The notes under the pieces: generated by a model
Databases searched by the model: none
What the model was told of the DNA's origin: nothing
Seen by the model: the letters and a program-made list of their open reading frames with translations, nothing else
Program-made: the position numbers and the translations under genes
DNA from: Ignavibacteria bacterium
Lineage (GTDB): Bacteria > Bacteroidota > Ignavibacteria > Tepidaquicellales > OLB5
Direction: 5' to 3'
DNA length: 64,000 nt
Assembly: GCA_017303675.1 (NCBI GenBank)
Contig: JAFLBX010000001.1
Coordinates: 507,970 to 571,969 of the forward strand
In this document: piece after piece, positions 9,999-18,900 of the stretch
How positions within the stretch are numbered: position 1 is the first letter of the stretch
How the letters are laid out: each line of letters opens with the position of its first letter

Positions 9999-10140
9999 GT
10001 CAAAAATTAAAGGTTTTCATTAACCGTAATTCTTATGTTTTATAATGATTTATACTAATTTTTTTCCATATACTTATACTTTTTTTGTGTTAAGAATTTA
10101 ATATTTTACCAGAAGGATTTTATAAAATTAATATATTGTT

Positions 10141-11913
10141 ATGAAAAAGCTCTACATATTAACCGCAGTATTTTTTTTATTCATACAATGCGTCGATACA
10201 TTTTCTGAAATAAATTATACAGTACCTGTTAATAATTCTAAATACGTAAAAATTAACAGTAATATTATCATTGGTTTTAATTACTCCTTACCTTACGATC
10301 TTGCCTTGAATGATATCCGGTTCACCGTTACTGGTTCAATCAGCGGTCTAAAACAGGGTACAGTTACAATCGCAGGCGAAAGGAAAAAAATTATATTTCA
10401 GCCCAACAGCTCTTTTCACTACGGCGAAAAAGTTCAAGTAAAGGCTGAGATTAGGTCAAGTAAAATTACTGAAATTACTGAGTTTTCTTTTACAGCAGAA
10501 AAATACCGTGTAAAAAATGGAATTAACAGTAATCAAAGGGAATTTTATTCATATGACTTATTCAAAGAATATAACAACCTTCTCACAGGTGATATTCCCA
10601 GTTTATCCGTTACTGTTTCAGAAAATCCTGCAGAAGGAAAAATTTTCATGTCTAATTTTCCGTTTACAGCAATACCAAACACTCCGCATCTTATAATAGC
10701 GGAAAATTCAGGTGAGGTCTATTCTGCCTTTAAGCTTGGCGCAAATGCCCTTGATTTCAAAAAAGAACCCAACGGCAATTTGGTCTATTTCAATTCAGTC
10801 CTTAGCAGGTATTATGAGTTTAACAGAGAATACCAGTTGATAGACAGCTTTTACTGCGGAAACGGATATATTACAGATGGACACGAACTCCGGATTCTGA
10901 GCAATGACCATGCCCTTTTGATGAGCTATGATTCCCAAACAGTGAATATGTCTACAATTGTGCCGGGCGGCAATCCAAACTGTCTGGTCATAGGCCTGGT
11001 TATCCAGGAAATTGACGCTCAAAAAAATGTCGTGTTTCAGTGGAGAAGCTGGGACGCTATCCCGATAACGGACGCGCAGCATCAGAACATGACCGACTCA
11101 TTCCTGGATTACATTCACGGAAATGCAATCGATCTTGATCATGACGGAAATATTCTGATCTCTTCCAGGCATCTAGATGAGATTACAAAAATAAGCAGGG
11201 AAACAGGACAGATAATTTGGAGACTCGGCGGACCGGCAAACCAGTTCACGTTCGTAAACGACCCTGATAAATTTAATTACCAGCATGGCATACGCAGGCT
11301 TCCCAATGGAAATATTCTGCTTTTTGATAACGGCAATTTTCATACTCCCCCGCATTCCAGGGCTGTTGAGTATTCATTAGACGAGGTGAACAAAACAGCA
11401 ACCCTTGTTTGGCAGTACAGGAATACACCTGATAACTTCGGGTTCGCTATGGGATTTGCCCAAAGGCTTGATAACGGAAATACCCTTATATCCTGGGGTT
11501 CAACAAATCCAACCCTTACAGAAGTAACACCTGCAGGAACGATCGCGCTGGAAATGTCACTTTCTCAGGGTGTGTATTCATACCGGGCTTTTAAATTTCC
11601 GTGGGATGGCAAGCCACTGTACATTGATCTTACCGCTGCCAAGATCCCGACAGCATACAGGTTAAAACAGAATTATCCAAATCCTTTTAATCCTGCAACT
11701 AAAATCGATTTTGATCTTCCTGAAAATGCTTTTGTAAATCTGAGCATTTATGATGTATTGGGAAAAGAGGTTAAAAACATTTATAACACAGAGCTTCCGG
11801 CTGGTCCGTATTCAGTAAGCTTTAGCTCATCCCAACTGCCTTCAGGTGTATATTTTTATAAATTAACCTCCAATAATTTTACGGAAACCAAAAAAATGGT
11901 GATCATCAAATAA
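10141..11913 (+). CDS. Arylsulfotransferase-like secreted protein with type IX sorting tail
   Basis: The protein starts with a signal peptide (KKLYILTAVFFLFIQCV; a lipobox is not convincing). An N-terminal beta-rich Ig-like part spans about residues 25-125. The core, about 150-490, matches the aryl-sulfate sulfotransferase (ASST) propeller: DYIHGNAIDLDHDGNILISSR, then ITKISRETGQIIWRLGG, then YQHGIRRLPNGNILLFDNG and SRAVEYSLD. ASST enzymes move sulfate between phenols using an active-site histidine in the periplasm. The C-terminal 80 residues are a type A T9SS sorting domain (YPNPFNPATKIDF ... SGVYFYKL ... ETKKMVIIK), so the product is probably exported to the cell surface. I cannot confirm the catalytic histidine. 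The gene stands alone between two terminators. Confidence 0.8.
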   Translation: MKKLYILTAVFFLFIQCVDTFSEINYTVPVNNSKYVKINSNIIIGFNYSLPYDLALNDIRFTVTGSISGLKQGTVTIAGERKKIIFQPNSSFHYGEKVQVKAEIRSSKITEITEFSFTAEKYRVKNGINSNQREFYSYDLFKEYNNLLTGDIPSLSVTVSENPAEGKIFMSNFPFTAIPNTPHLIIAENSGEVYSAFKLGANALDFKKEPNGNLVYFNSVLSRYYEFNREYQLIDSFYCGNGYITDGHELRILSNDHALLMSYDSQTVNMSTIVPGGNPNCLVIGLVIQEIDAQKNVVFQWRSWDAIPITDAQHQNMTDSFLDYIHGNAIDLDHDGNILISSRHLDEITKISRETGQIIWRLGGPANQFTFVNDPDKFNYQHGIRRLPNGNILLFDNGNFHTPPHSRAVEYSLDEVNKTATLVWQYRNTPDNFGFAMGFAQRLDNGNTLISWGSTNPTLTEVTPAGTIALEMSLSQGVYSYRAFKFPWDGKPLYIDLTAAKIPTAYRLKQNYPNPFNPATKIDFDLPENAFVNLSIYDVLGKEVKNIYNTELPAGPYSVSFSSSQLPSGVYFYKLTSNNFTETKKMVIIK

Positions 11914-12017
11914 ACATTAATTTTATGCGGAATTAAGGGTTTTTAACCCAATAAACTTCCGGAACAAAGCGCTGCCGGTAATAGTTAAATCAATAAACGG
12001 CAGAAGTTTATAAATTT

Positions 12018-12059
12018 AAGCGCCGTACCATTGTATTTGCATTGATACGGCGCTTTTTA
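12018..12059 (+). terminator. Intrinsic terminator after the arylsulfotransferase-like gene
   Basis: AAGCGCCGTA (12018-12027) pairs with TACGGCGCTT (12046-12055), followed by TTT. The loop is long (18 nt). It lies about 105 nt after the stop. Confidence 0.75.
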
Positions 12060-12090
12060 AATTTATATATTATACCGTAAAATTAAAAAT

Positions 12091-12999
12091 ATGAACATTA
12101 GACTATCTTCATTTGTATTGCGTTTTTTATTGATCCTGGTCCTTTTTACCGGGATTACCTTCCCCCAGGATAAATCAGAAGTATATAAAAACACAGTTGC
12201 TTCCGTTGGACTTATCACTGACAGGACCGGCGCTGTTGCAAGCGGTTTTTTTATCAATCCAAAAACATTTGTTACAAATCATCATGTAACAGAAGATCTT
12301 GATATGAAAACTGCAAAGATAGAAATGAAAGATGACAGGGTTTTTAAGGTTAAAAAAATTGTAAAAGAGATCAAGGTATGTGATCTTGCAATAGTTGAAA
12401 TTTCCAGTGAATGCGATGATATTCTGCCGCTGGCTGATGAAAGCGGAATTGAATACTATGATGATGTTTATTCACTTGGCAATCCCACAGATGAGGATAT
12501 GAATGTAGATTACTTTCATTTAACCAAGGGAAAGATCAAAAAGATAGATACTGATTCCTGGTTTTATGATGGTGATGAAGATTATACCCACGAGGCATAT
12601 GTTATTCAGCATACTGCTATGATTAAGCCAGGGAACAGCGGCGGGCCGCTGCTCAACAGCCGCGGTGAAGTAGTCGGGGTAAACACCTTCTTTTACGGAG
12701 ATTCGCTCAATTATGCTATACATATTAATGAGCTTAAATCAATTCTTGATGATAACAATATAGCCTATAACAAATCAGTAGGTGAAAAAATATTCACCAA
12801 AAAAGAAAAACGCTCCAGGACGCTTGGCGAAAGAATTGAATATGTAGTGTTTGAACGCCAGTTTGAAATAATAGAAATATATTCATATGTTTTTGTATCG
12901 CTTGGCGCACTTTATTTTGCATTTATATTTTTCGGAATTATAATGATTATTGTATACACCACAGCATTTAAGCCTGTGAAGTATAATAATCAAAGATAA
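12091..12999 (+). CDS. HtrA-like trypsin-fold serine protease with C-terminal membrane anchor
   Basis: This is an S1C-type protease of the envelope. A signal peptide is seen at residues 1-26 (FVLRFLLILVLFTGITFP). The catalytic triad is intact: His65 in VTNHHV, Asp98 in VCDLAIV, Ser183 in IKPGNSGGPLL, with GEVVGVNTFF after it. No PDZ domain follows. Instead, after a basic linker with KKEKRSR, there is a transmembrane helix at about residues 270-290 and a short tail. DegP-type relatives carry PDZ domains, so this is a minimal membrane-anchored form. It may handle damaged envelope proteins or cleave a specific target; the target is not indicated. DUF423 follows 7 nt after the stop. Confidence 0.88.
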   Translation: MNIRLSSFVLRFLLILVLFTGITFPQDKSEVYKNTVASVGLITDRTGAVASGFFINPKTFVTNHHVTEDLDMKTAKIEMKDDRVFKVKKIVKEIKVCDLAIVEISSECDDILPLADESGIEYYDDVYSLGNPTDEDMNVDYFHLTKGKIKKIDTDSWFYDGDEDYTHEAYVIQHTAMIKPGNSGGPLLNSRGEVVGVNTFFYGDSLNYAIHINELKSILDDNNIAYNKSVGEKIFTKKEKRSRTLGERIEYVVFERQFEIIEIYSYVFVSLGALYFAFIFFGIIMIIVYTTAFKPVKYNNQR

Positions 13000-13006
13000 T
13001 CCTTCT

Positions 13007-13366
13007 ATGAAAAACAACTGGACTGCTGCCGGCGCTGCCTTTGGCTTTCTTGCAGTTGCTATCGGCGCTTTTGGAGCTCACCAATTAAAAAATGTTCTTT
13101 CCCCTGAAATGATGGAAGTTTACAGAACGGGGGTTCTTTACCACCTGCTTCATGCCGTCATTATTACGGCTATCGGGTTCACTGCCAATCCAAAGTATTT
13201 TAAAGCTGCATTATTTCTTTCCATCGGAATTATTCTGTTCTCCTTTTCTTTGTATATTTATACTGTTACCGGTATAAAAGCGCTTGCAATGATAACACCC
13301 GCAGGAGGAGTAAGCTTTCTCATTGGCTGGCTTTTAATCTTTATATCTTCACTAAAACGAAAATGA
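13007..13366 (+). CDS. DUF423 family membrane protein (YgdD-like)
   Basis: This 119-residue protein has four hydrophobic helices and the DUF423 signature GAFGAHQLKNVLSPEMMEVYRTGVLYHLLHA in its first half. The family is widespread and of unknown function. The ATG lies 7 nt after the protease stop, so the two are probably co-transcribed. Confidence 0.9.
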   Translation: MKNNWTAAGAAFGFLAVAIGAFGAHQLKNVLSPEMMEVYRTGVLYHLLHAVIITAIGFTANPKYFKAALFLSIGIILFSFSLYIYTVTGIKALAMITPAGGVSFLIGWLLIFISSLKRK

Positions 13367-13487
13367 ATTCCGGGCAGCAATATTATATAGTAATTCTGCT
13401 TTTGTAATAAAATCCTTTATTAATATACTAAACAATAAAATATTTCGCTGAACTAGTGACTATAAATACCTGGAAATACCGGACTTA

Positions 13488-13988
13488 ATGGAAAAGGACC
13501 AGCTTTTTAACGAGGTACTTTCCCAGAACAAAGACAGGATCTACAGGATATGCTGCGCCTATGAAAGAGACCCTGATGAACGCAATGACCTTTACCAGGA
13601 GATCATGATAAATATTTGGAAAAGCCTCGATAAATTCGAAGGGCGCTCACTGATAAGTACATGGATCTACAGGATAGCTGTAAATACTTCCCTGCTGCAT
13701 GTAAAACGCTCAGCACGCAAAAAACAGATGCATACTGCAGATGATGTGGAAACACTTAATATACCTGAAACTGATTCAACAGAAGAAAAGATAAGGACAG
13801 GTACTGAAATTGAAAAGCTGTTTGAATGCATTAACAGGCTGAAGGAAGTTGACAGGCTGATAATATCAATGGTGCTTGATGACCTTTCCTACAAAGAAAT
13901 AGCCGAAGTAACCGGTATGACAACAAGCAATGTTGGGGTTAAAATAAACAGAATAAAAAAAGAGCTTGCAAAAATGATGGGGTCTTAA
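13488..13988 (+). CDS. ECF-type RNA polymerase sigma factor
   Basis: This 166-residue protein has sigma region 2 at about residues 10-75 (AYERDPDERNDLYQEIMINIWKSLDKFEGRS..STWIYRIAVNTSL) and region 4 at about 105-160 (DRLIISMVLDDLSYKEIAEVTGMTTSNVGVKINRIKKEL). There is no region 1 or 3, as in extracytoplasmic function sigma factors. The next gene, a membrane protein, begins 2 nt after the stop. Such pairs usually consist of a sigma factor and its anti-sigma factor. The target promoter cannot be seen. A 121-nt gap separates it from DUF423. Confidence 0.93.
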   Translation: MEKDQLFNEVLSQNKDRIYRICCAYERDPDERNDLYQEIMINIWKSLDKFEGRSLISTWIYRIAVNTSLLHVKRSARKKQMHTADDVETLNIPETDSTEEKIRTGTEIEKLFECINRLKEVDRLIISMVLDDLSYKEIAEVTGMTTSNVGVKINRIKKELAKMMGS

Positions 13989-13990
13989 AA

Positions 13991-14593
13991 TTGGAAATTG
14001 AAGAAATCAAAAACCTCTGGAAAGAACAGAAGACAAAGGATATTGAGGTTAAGTCAACTCAGTACTATTCTTCTTTGCTAGACGGCTTAAGAAAGAATGA
14101 AGCCAGGGTTAAGCGCAATTATATAATTATGAGCATAGCTATGCTTTTTACAATATTTTTTATTGATAAAGTAGCTGTTGAAAGCATGAGCGATAAAACC
14201 GTATTAACTTGGGTTGGCTTCGGGCTTATTTACCTGGCAATAACTGCAATTATTTATGTTTCTTGGGCTACAGTAATTAAGTTTGATGCAAACGGACTGA
14301 CTGAATCTAGCCTAGAATTCCTGAGAACAGCCCAAAAAAAGCTTAGATTAAGGAACAGGCTCAGAACTATTGGAATTCCCGCTTACACGCTATTACTTAC
14401 CGTTGGTATAACATTTGTTTATATACAGGTAACTCAGCATATGGAGCTGCAGTACAAGGTCTTAACATTCACCTTATTCTATCTTTTTATAAGCATTATT
14501 ACTGTTGTATCATATATCCGGGAAAAGAAAAAGTATCTTAAGGAAGTAAAGCCCATCGAAGATAAAATAGATACACTGATAAACGAACATTGA
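13991..14593 (+). CDS. Four-helix membrane protein paired with the ECF sigma factor, possible anti-sigma factor
   Basis: Translation begins at a TTG two bases after the sigma factor stop. The first 40 residues are charged and cytosolic (EIEEIKNLWKEQKTKDIEVKST). Four membrane helices follow in two hairpins, at about 43-65, 72-95, 120-140 and 150-170, and a short basic C-terminal tail. The zinc-binding HxxxCxxC motif of ZAS anti-sigma factors is absent. Position and coupling suggest that the N-terminal segment could hold the sigma factor at the membrane, but this is inference from context. The family is one that I recognise only as a companion of ECF sigma genes in Bacteroidota. Confidence 0.6.
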   Translation: MEIEEIKNLWKEQKTKDIEVKSTQYYSSLLDGLRKNEARVKRNYIIMSIAMLFTIFFIDKVAVESMSDKTVLTWVGFGLIYLAITAIIYVSWATVIKFDANGLTESSLEFLRTAQKKLRLRNRLRTIGIPAYTLLLTVGITFVYIQVTQHMELQYKVLTFTLFYLFISIITVVSYIREKKKYLKEVKPIEDKIDTLINEH

Positions 14594-14617
14594 GCACAGG
14601 CTCAAATTATCCCATAA

Positions 14618-14645
14618 AAAAAAGCCGCTTAACTAGCGGCTTTTT
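14618..14645. terminator. Bidirectional terminator between the sigma operon and the oxidase block
   Basis: AAAAAAGCCGCT (14618-14629) pairs with AGCGGCTTTTT (14635-14645) around a 5-nt loop, with A and T runs on both sides. It serves both convergent transcripts. Confidence 0.9.
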
Positions 14646-14666
14646 AATTATCAAATTATTAATTTA

Positions 14667-16028
14667 CTACTTCTTGTTTACTTTGTCTATCAGCCACTGC
14701 GCCATTGCATTGGCTTCTTTTTTCTTTAAGCCCTGGTTCGGCATCGGCGGGTAAGCGGGGTCAATCTTCTGCGGATTGAAAATATATGCAGAAAGCTTTT
14801 GTACATCCCCGTTATACTTGGCTACAGCTTCATTATACGGCGGACCTACCAGCTTCTGGTCAAACTTATGGCAGGCAGAACATTTCTGCTTAAATATCTC
14901 CTCAGCATTTATACCTGTAGACTCCATTGTTTTGTTTTTTACAAGCTTTTCCTCTTCAACCGCTATTTTATTAATTTCCTTTGTGTTCTCAGATACTGCG
15001 TTTCCAAATGCTGCCTGGTCTTTAATTACATTGAATAAAACAAGCAGGAATACAAGTATAAATACTGTTGTTGCAGAATTATAATCTGAATTCTTGAACA
15101 TTGAATATATAAAATTACCTGCAATAAGGAAAAGTATCAATACAGCAACCATATAGAAAAATACTGTTGGTGACTGTGACTGAAGCGGTAAATAAGCATA
15201 ACTGATAATAAGCATAAGCGGGAACATAATTCCTGAACCAAGCGCTATTTTACCGGCTACGTTTTTAACCAGCGCCGCATATTCTTCTGTCATATCCCTC
15301 AGCCCGCCATCCCAGCTGAAGAAATAAAACATTATAGCGCCCCCTGTAATAATACCGGCTAATGAAACTAGCTCGCCGAAATTAAACAGTGTTTGCCATG
15401 AAAAAATTACTTGCAGTACATTGCCAACATGAGCCCATTTATCCGGACTTGAAGCAAGCGCCATTGCGCCAGCAAAAATGTATGCTGCGGTTAAAAGGAC
15501 CCACTTTCCTGTAGAACCCGAAACTGAATTAGTACCGAGGTTTTTTTCTTCAAATTCCTTTATTTCCTTAACGTTCTCGCCCTCACCTTTCAGCGCTTCG
15601 GCGGGTGATATGCTTTTAAATGCGTCCAGAATTCCTTCAAGCTTGAATGTATTGCGGTATTTGTAAATAAATACAAATGATATTATGAACAATACAACTG
15701 ATAGGGCCATCATTGCAACTGAAATTGTTTTGGCTGTATACAGAAGCTGGGCGTATGCGAAAAATACCGAAAGAACAGGTATAGTTCCAAGTGCAAGCTC
15801 TGCGCTTTTGGTGATTGTAAGCTTTTCTATAACATCTTTGGCAAACCTTAAATACATGCTGTTCTTTTCAGTTTTACCCTTTTTCCTGAAATGTGTGGAA
15901 ATAAAAGTTGCTCCAAGCAGCATGCTGATATAAGGTACAAACAAAAGCAGAGAAATAGTCAGCATATACTTTATCAGCATGATGTGATTTTCAGATGCCG
16001 GAATTACCAGTTCGTCAAAAAAATTCAT
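14667..16028 (-). CDS. Polytopic membrane protein with C-terminal monohaem cytochrome c
   Basis: This 453-residue protein has about eight membrane helices (for example around residues 20-45, 85-125, 180-200, 215-245, 260-280, 290-315 and 325-345). A soluble C-terminal cytochrome c domain has haem motif CSACH (Cys383) and a likely distal Met at about 429 in PPMPNQGL. It is the last gene of the respiratory block and overlaps ctaB by one base (TAATG). CoxB here lacks a haem domain, so this protein may supply the cytochrome c that feeds the oxidase. The membrane part is not a family whose function I can name. Confidence 0.75.
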   Translation of the reverse strand: MNFFDELVIPASENHIMLIKYMLTISLLLFVPYISMLLGATFISTHFRKKGKTEKNSMYLRFAKDVIEKLTITKSAELALGTIPVLSVFFAYAQLLYTAKTISVAMMALSVVLFIISFVFIYKYRNTFKLEGILDAFKSISPAEALKGEGENVKEIKEFEEKNLGTNSVSGSTGKWVLLTAAYIFAGAMALASSPDKWAHVGNVLQVIFSWQTLFNFGELVSLAGIITGGAIMFYFFSWDGGLRDMTEEYAALVKNVAGKIALGSGIMFPLMLIISYAYLPLQSQSPTVFFYMVAVLILFLIAGNFIYSMFKNSDYNSATTVFILVFLLVLFNVIKDQAAFGNAVSENTKEINKIAVEEEKLVKNKTMESTGINAEEIFKQKCSACHKFDQKLVGPPYNEAVAKYNGDVQKLSAYIFNPQKIDPAYPPMPNQGLKKKEANAMAQWLIDKVNKK

Positions 16029-16963
16029 TAGAATACTTTAATTAATTTATCAATTGATAAGATAGTTATTAAAAGCAAAGTGTAAAAATTTATTGCAATA
16101 AATGTGTTTCTGATACTTTTTCTTTCTGTGCTGCCTCGAAGGAATTTAAAAGATACCCAAAGCATCCACCCGGAAATTACGCATAATGCAATAAAGCTTG
16201 CAGAATAATTAATATATAAGAACATAGGAATTAACATAGCTGTCATAACATTGCCGATAAGCCACATAAATGTTATCCTCTTAAGCTGTTCAGGGGCAAA
16301 AACTTTGTTAAGTGTCGGGAAGCCCCCTTTTTCATAATCACTGCCATAAAGCATAAGCAGCAGCCAGAAGTGCGGTATCTGCCAGATAAAGAAATATACA
16401 GCTATCATAATAATTCTGCCGTCAAACAGGTCCCCTCCTGCTGCTGTCCATCCTGCAACAGGCGGCAATGCTCCAACCAAAGCGCCCGGTATGATCGCAA
16501 ACGCAGTTTTGCGCTTCAGCGGTGTATAAACACCATTATACCAGAAAAATGTAAATAAACCCACCATAAAGGTGGTAAAATTTGTTGTAAATAAAAGAAC
16601 GATAGAACCTGAAACCAGCAAGCCAAGTGAAACATATAATGCAGCCGCAGGTTCAATTCTGCCTGCAGGTATAGGACGGAACTTGGTTCTGTCCATCAGC
16701 GCATCGGTATCTTTTTCCTGCCAGTGATTTAGTGATGATGAAGCTGCTGCAAGCAGGAAAATACCTGCAATAGCCCAGAACATCGTGAAGCTTAAACTAT
16801 TGGAAGCCAGTATAAACCCAAGTCCTGTAGTAAATGATACTAAAGCCGTAATTTTGAATTTTGTCAGCTCGCTGAACACTTTCAATAACTCCGTTAAAGA
16901 ACCAGTGAAATTATTTTCAACTGCTCTAACTGCAATACCTGTATTTGCGCTGCTTCTCTTCAA
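16028..16963 (-). CDS. ctaB: Protohaem IX farnesyltransferase (haem O synthase)
   Basis: This is a UbiA-family prenyltransferase that converts haem B to haem O for the oxidase. The first Asp-rich motif is clear in NHWQEKDTDALMDRTKFRPIPAG, and the second lies in LLMLYGSDYEKGGFPTLNKVF. There are about eight membrane helices in 311 residues, with normal family length. It sits between coxB and the membrane cytochrome c gene. No haem A synthase (CtaA) is in the window. Confidence 0.94.
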   Translation of the reverse strand: MKRSSANTGIAVRAVENNFTGSLTELLKVFSELTKFKITALVSFTTGLGFILASNSLSFTMFWAIAGIFLLAAASSSLNHWQEKDTDALMDRTKFRPIPAGRIEPAAALYVSLGLLVSGSIVLLFTTNFTTFMVGLFTFFWYNGVYTPLKRKTAFAIIPGALVGALPPVAGWTAAGGDLFDGRIIMIAVYFFIWQIPHFWLLLMLYGSDYEKGGFPTLNKVFAPEQLKRITFMWLIGNVMTAMLIPMFLYINYSASFIALCVISGWMLWVSFKFLRGSTERKSIRNTFIAINFYTLLLITILSIDKLIKVF

Positions 16964-17003
16964 ATGGATTTATTGTTTTATACTTGTATTTTTGCTATGC
17001 TCT

Positions 17004-17040
17004 TTGTTTCGCGTTTCACGTTTAACATTTCACGTTTCTC
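17004..17040 (-). repeat. Degenerate short tandem repeat 3' of the coxB stop
   Basis: On the minus strand, units like AACGTGAA, ATGTTA and AACGTGAAAC repeat imperfectly directly after the coxB stop, in the 81-nt gap before ctaB. Confidence 0.55.
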
Positions 17041-17044
17041 GTAA

Positions 17045-17812
17045 CTACTTTTCTTTTCTCTTCAGGCTGTCCTTGGGATTCATTTTCAATGTATCCTTTT
17101 TATTTCCCGGTGCCTTACTTGTATCAGTTGAAACCTGTGTTGATTTAAGTGAATCCGTTTTTACTGTGCCGGTCTTCAGCGTATCAGTTTTAAGTGAATC
17201 CGTTTTTTGTACTGAATCAACTTTATTGTACCACTCTAAAAATTCTTTTTCAGGCACTATTTTAACTTTGCCAAGCATGTATGAATGGTTCAGGCCGCAG
17301 TATTCCGCGCATTCTATATCGAACAATCCAACATTTGTTGTATGAAACCACATATGATTGGTCCTCCCGGGAACGCAGTCTTCTTTTACCCTGTAAGCCG
17401 GTACATAAAAGCTGTGGTTAACATCAGCTGATTCCAGCTCAAACCTCACATCCTTGCCCTGCGGCAGGATAAGAAGTGTATCACTGGTTTTTTTATTGGC
17501 ATATTCAAAATGCCAGAACCACATTTTGCCTGTTACTTTTACCACCATTGCATTTGGCGGAATTTTTCTCATTTCCTTAAAGCCTTCATAGCCGTAAAAG
17601 AACATTGCCAGCACAAGTATAAGAGGAATGACCGTCCACAGGATCTCCAGTGTCGTACTTCCTGTTATTGACTGGTCAGGCTTCGGGTTGTTCTTTTCGC
17701 TGTACCTGAAAACAAAATATATCATCGCAACGGTAACGCCTACTAAAAGCAGTACCGAAATTGCTATTATAAATATAAACGAATTATCTACTAGTTCTAC
17801 TATTGGATTCAT
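17045..17812 (-). CDS. coxB: Cytochrome c oxidase subunit II with a Lys/Ser/Thr repeat tail
   Basis: This subunit carries the CuA centre that accepts electrons from cytochrome c. Two N-terminal helices (about 12-36 and 55-75) are followed by a cupredoxin domain. All CuA ligands are present: His133, Cys168, Glu170, Cys172, His176 and Met179 in VNHSF and ECAEYCGLNHSYM. Caa3 oxidases usually have a cytochrome c fused here. This protein instead ends in about 55 residues of low complexity, with KTDSLKT, DTLKTGT and KTDSLKS in tandem and a basic end. CoxD lies 6 nt upstream. Confidence 0.95.
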   Translation of the reverse strand: MNPIVELVDNSFIFIIAISVLLLVGVTVAMIYFVFRYSEKNNPKPDQSITGSTTLEILWTVIPLILVLAMFFYGYEGFKEMRKIPPNAMVVKVTGKMWFWHFEYANKKTSDTLLILPQGKDVRFELESADVNHSFYVPAYRVKEDCVPGRTNHMWFHTTNVGLFDIECAEYCGLNHSYMLGKVKIVPEKEFLEWYNKVDSVQKTDSLKTDTLKTGTVKTDSLKSTQVSTDTSKAPGNKKDTLKMNPKDSLKRKEK

Positions 17813-17818
17813 TTTTTA

Positions 17819-18172
17819 TTACCTGAATGATAGATCACTGAATGTCAAGATCCAGAATGTTAAAAATATTACTAGACAAACCAGAACAAAAACTTTGATT
17901 ATAACATTATCGTACTTCAAATGCATAAAATGGTAGCCTACAAGCGCAGTTTTTACAGATGCAATAAGCATTGCTGTTATAAGCGTAAGGCTTCCTAAAT
18001 GTATGCCTGCTATAGTAACAGTTACTGCCGTTAAGGCAACAAGTCCCAGCCATACCATAAAATATGTACCGTAGCTTACGCTGTGAGCGTGGCCTTCAGC
18101 ATGAGCTTCACCGTGGGCAGCACTGTGAGCCTGTGATGCAGCTAACTCTCCTGTTTGTGTCTGTTCACTCAT
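17819..18172 (-). CDS. coxD: Cytochrome c oxidase subunit IV (caa3-type small subunit)
   Basis: This 117-residue protein has a His- and Ala-rich N-terminus (SAAHGEAHAEGHAHS) and three membrane helices at about 35-56, 60-82 and 92-112. The middle segment KTALVGYHFMHLKYD is characteristic of prokaryotic COX4/CyoD-like subunits. It lies between coxC and coxB and stabilises the oxidase. The His-rich start is common in these subunits and may bind metal, which is not shown here. Confidence 0.9.
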   Translation of the reverse strand: MSEQTQTGELAASQAHSAAHGEAHAEGHAHSVSYGTYFMVWLGLVALTAVTVTIAGIHLGSLTLITAMLIASVKTALVGYHFMHLKYDNVIIKVFVLVCLVIFLTFWILTFSDLSFR

Positions 18173-18255
18173 TATTTGATGATCTTATTATTATCTTAAT
18201 ATTAAACTCTTGTAAACTTTAAAAAATCTATGCTGCTTATTCTCTGTTATTCAGA

Positions 18256-18900
18256 TCAATGCAGCAGGTAAAACAGCGGGAATAAAAATATCCAGATCAC
18301 ATCAACAAGATGCCAGTATAAGCCGGCATTTTCAAGCTTCTGGTAATTTGTGCTTGTGATCTTATCCCTTGAAATAAAATTCATAATAAAGCCTATAAAT
18401 ATCAAACCTACAATAACATGCAGACCGTGGAGCCCTGTCATAACATAATACAACCCGAAGTAAATTACTTCACCATTGGACATGTTCTCAAGAGCGGGTC
18501 CGCCGGGGTAAATACCGTTGTGAATTTCATGGCTCCATTCAAAATACTTATTGATCAAGAACGCTATACCGCAAAGTATTGTGAACCATAGCATCGCCAT
18601 TGTAAGCCTTTTCTGGTTGCGCTGAATAGCCGCAATTGAAAGAGCTACCGAAAGTGAGCTTGTGAGTAGTATTATTGTATTTACCGCGCCTATGAATGAA
18701 TTCATATCCGCAGCGGCTACTTTAAAGCCGTCAGCATATTCAAACCTGTATGCACCGTATAATAGAAACAAACCGCCGAATAAAAGCAATTCCGTGAAGA
18801 GGAAAAGCCACATCGCCATTTTTGAGCCTTCATCATCGCGATGAACGTGCGCTCCTCCGTGCGATGACCCTTCGTGCATTACTTCACTGTGTTCTGTCAT
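18256..18900 (-). CDS. coxC: Cytochrome c oxidase subunit III
   Basis: This is the haem-copper oxidase subunit III, 214 residues with five helices after a His-rich cytoplasmic start. Family landmarks are [39 protein letters not shown] and [20 protein letters not shown], and the end [18 protein letters not shown]. The start overlaps the coxA stop by 4 nt (ATGA), so the two are coupled. Confidence 0.95.
   Translation of the reverse strand: MTEHSEVMHEGSSHGGAHVHRDDEGSKMAMWLFLFTELLLFGGLFLLYGAYRFEYADGFKVAAADMNSFIGAVNTIILLTSSLSVALSIAAIQRNQKRLTMAMLWFTILCGIAFLINKYFEWSHEIHNGIYPGGPALENMSNGEVIYFGLYYVMTGLHGLHVIVGLIFIGFIMNFISRDKITSTNYQKLENAGLYWHLVDVIWIFLFPLFYLLH

Noticed and set aside
10141-11913. A quinoprotein or NHL-repeat enzyme
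   Set aside because: The strings HGNAID...ILISSR and QHGIRRLPNGNILLFDNG with SRAVEY fit arylsulfotransferases better.
16785-17345. A plus-strand frame of 186 residues
   Set aside because: It runs antisense through ctaB and coxB, whose products are full length and well conserved. It has no ribosome binding site and a low-complexity product.
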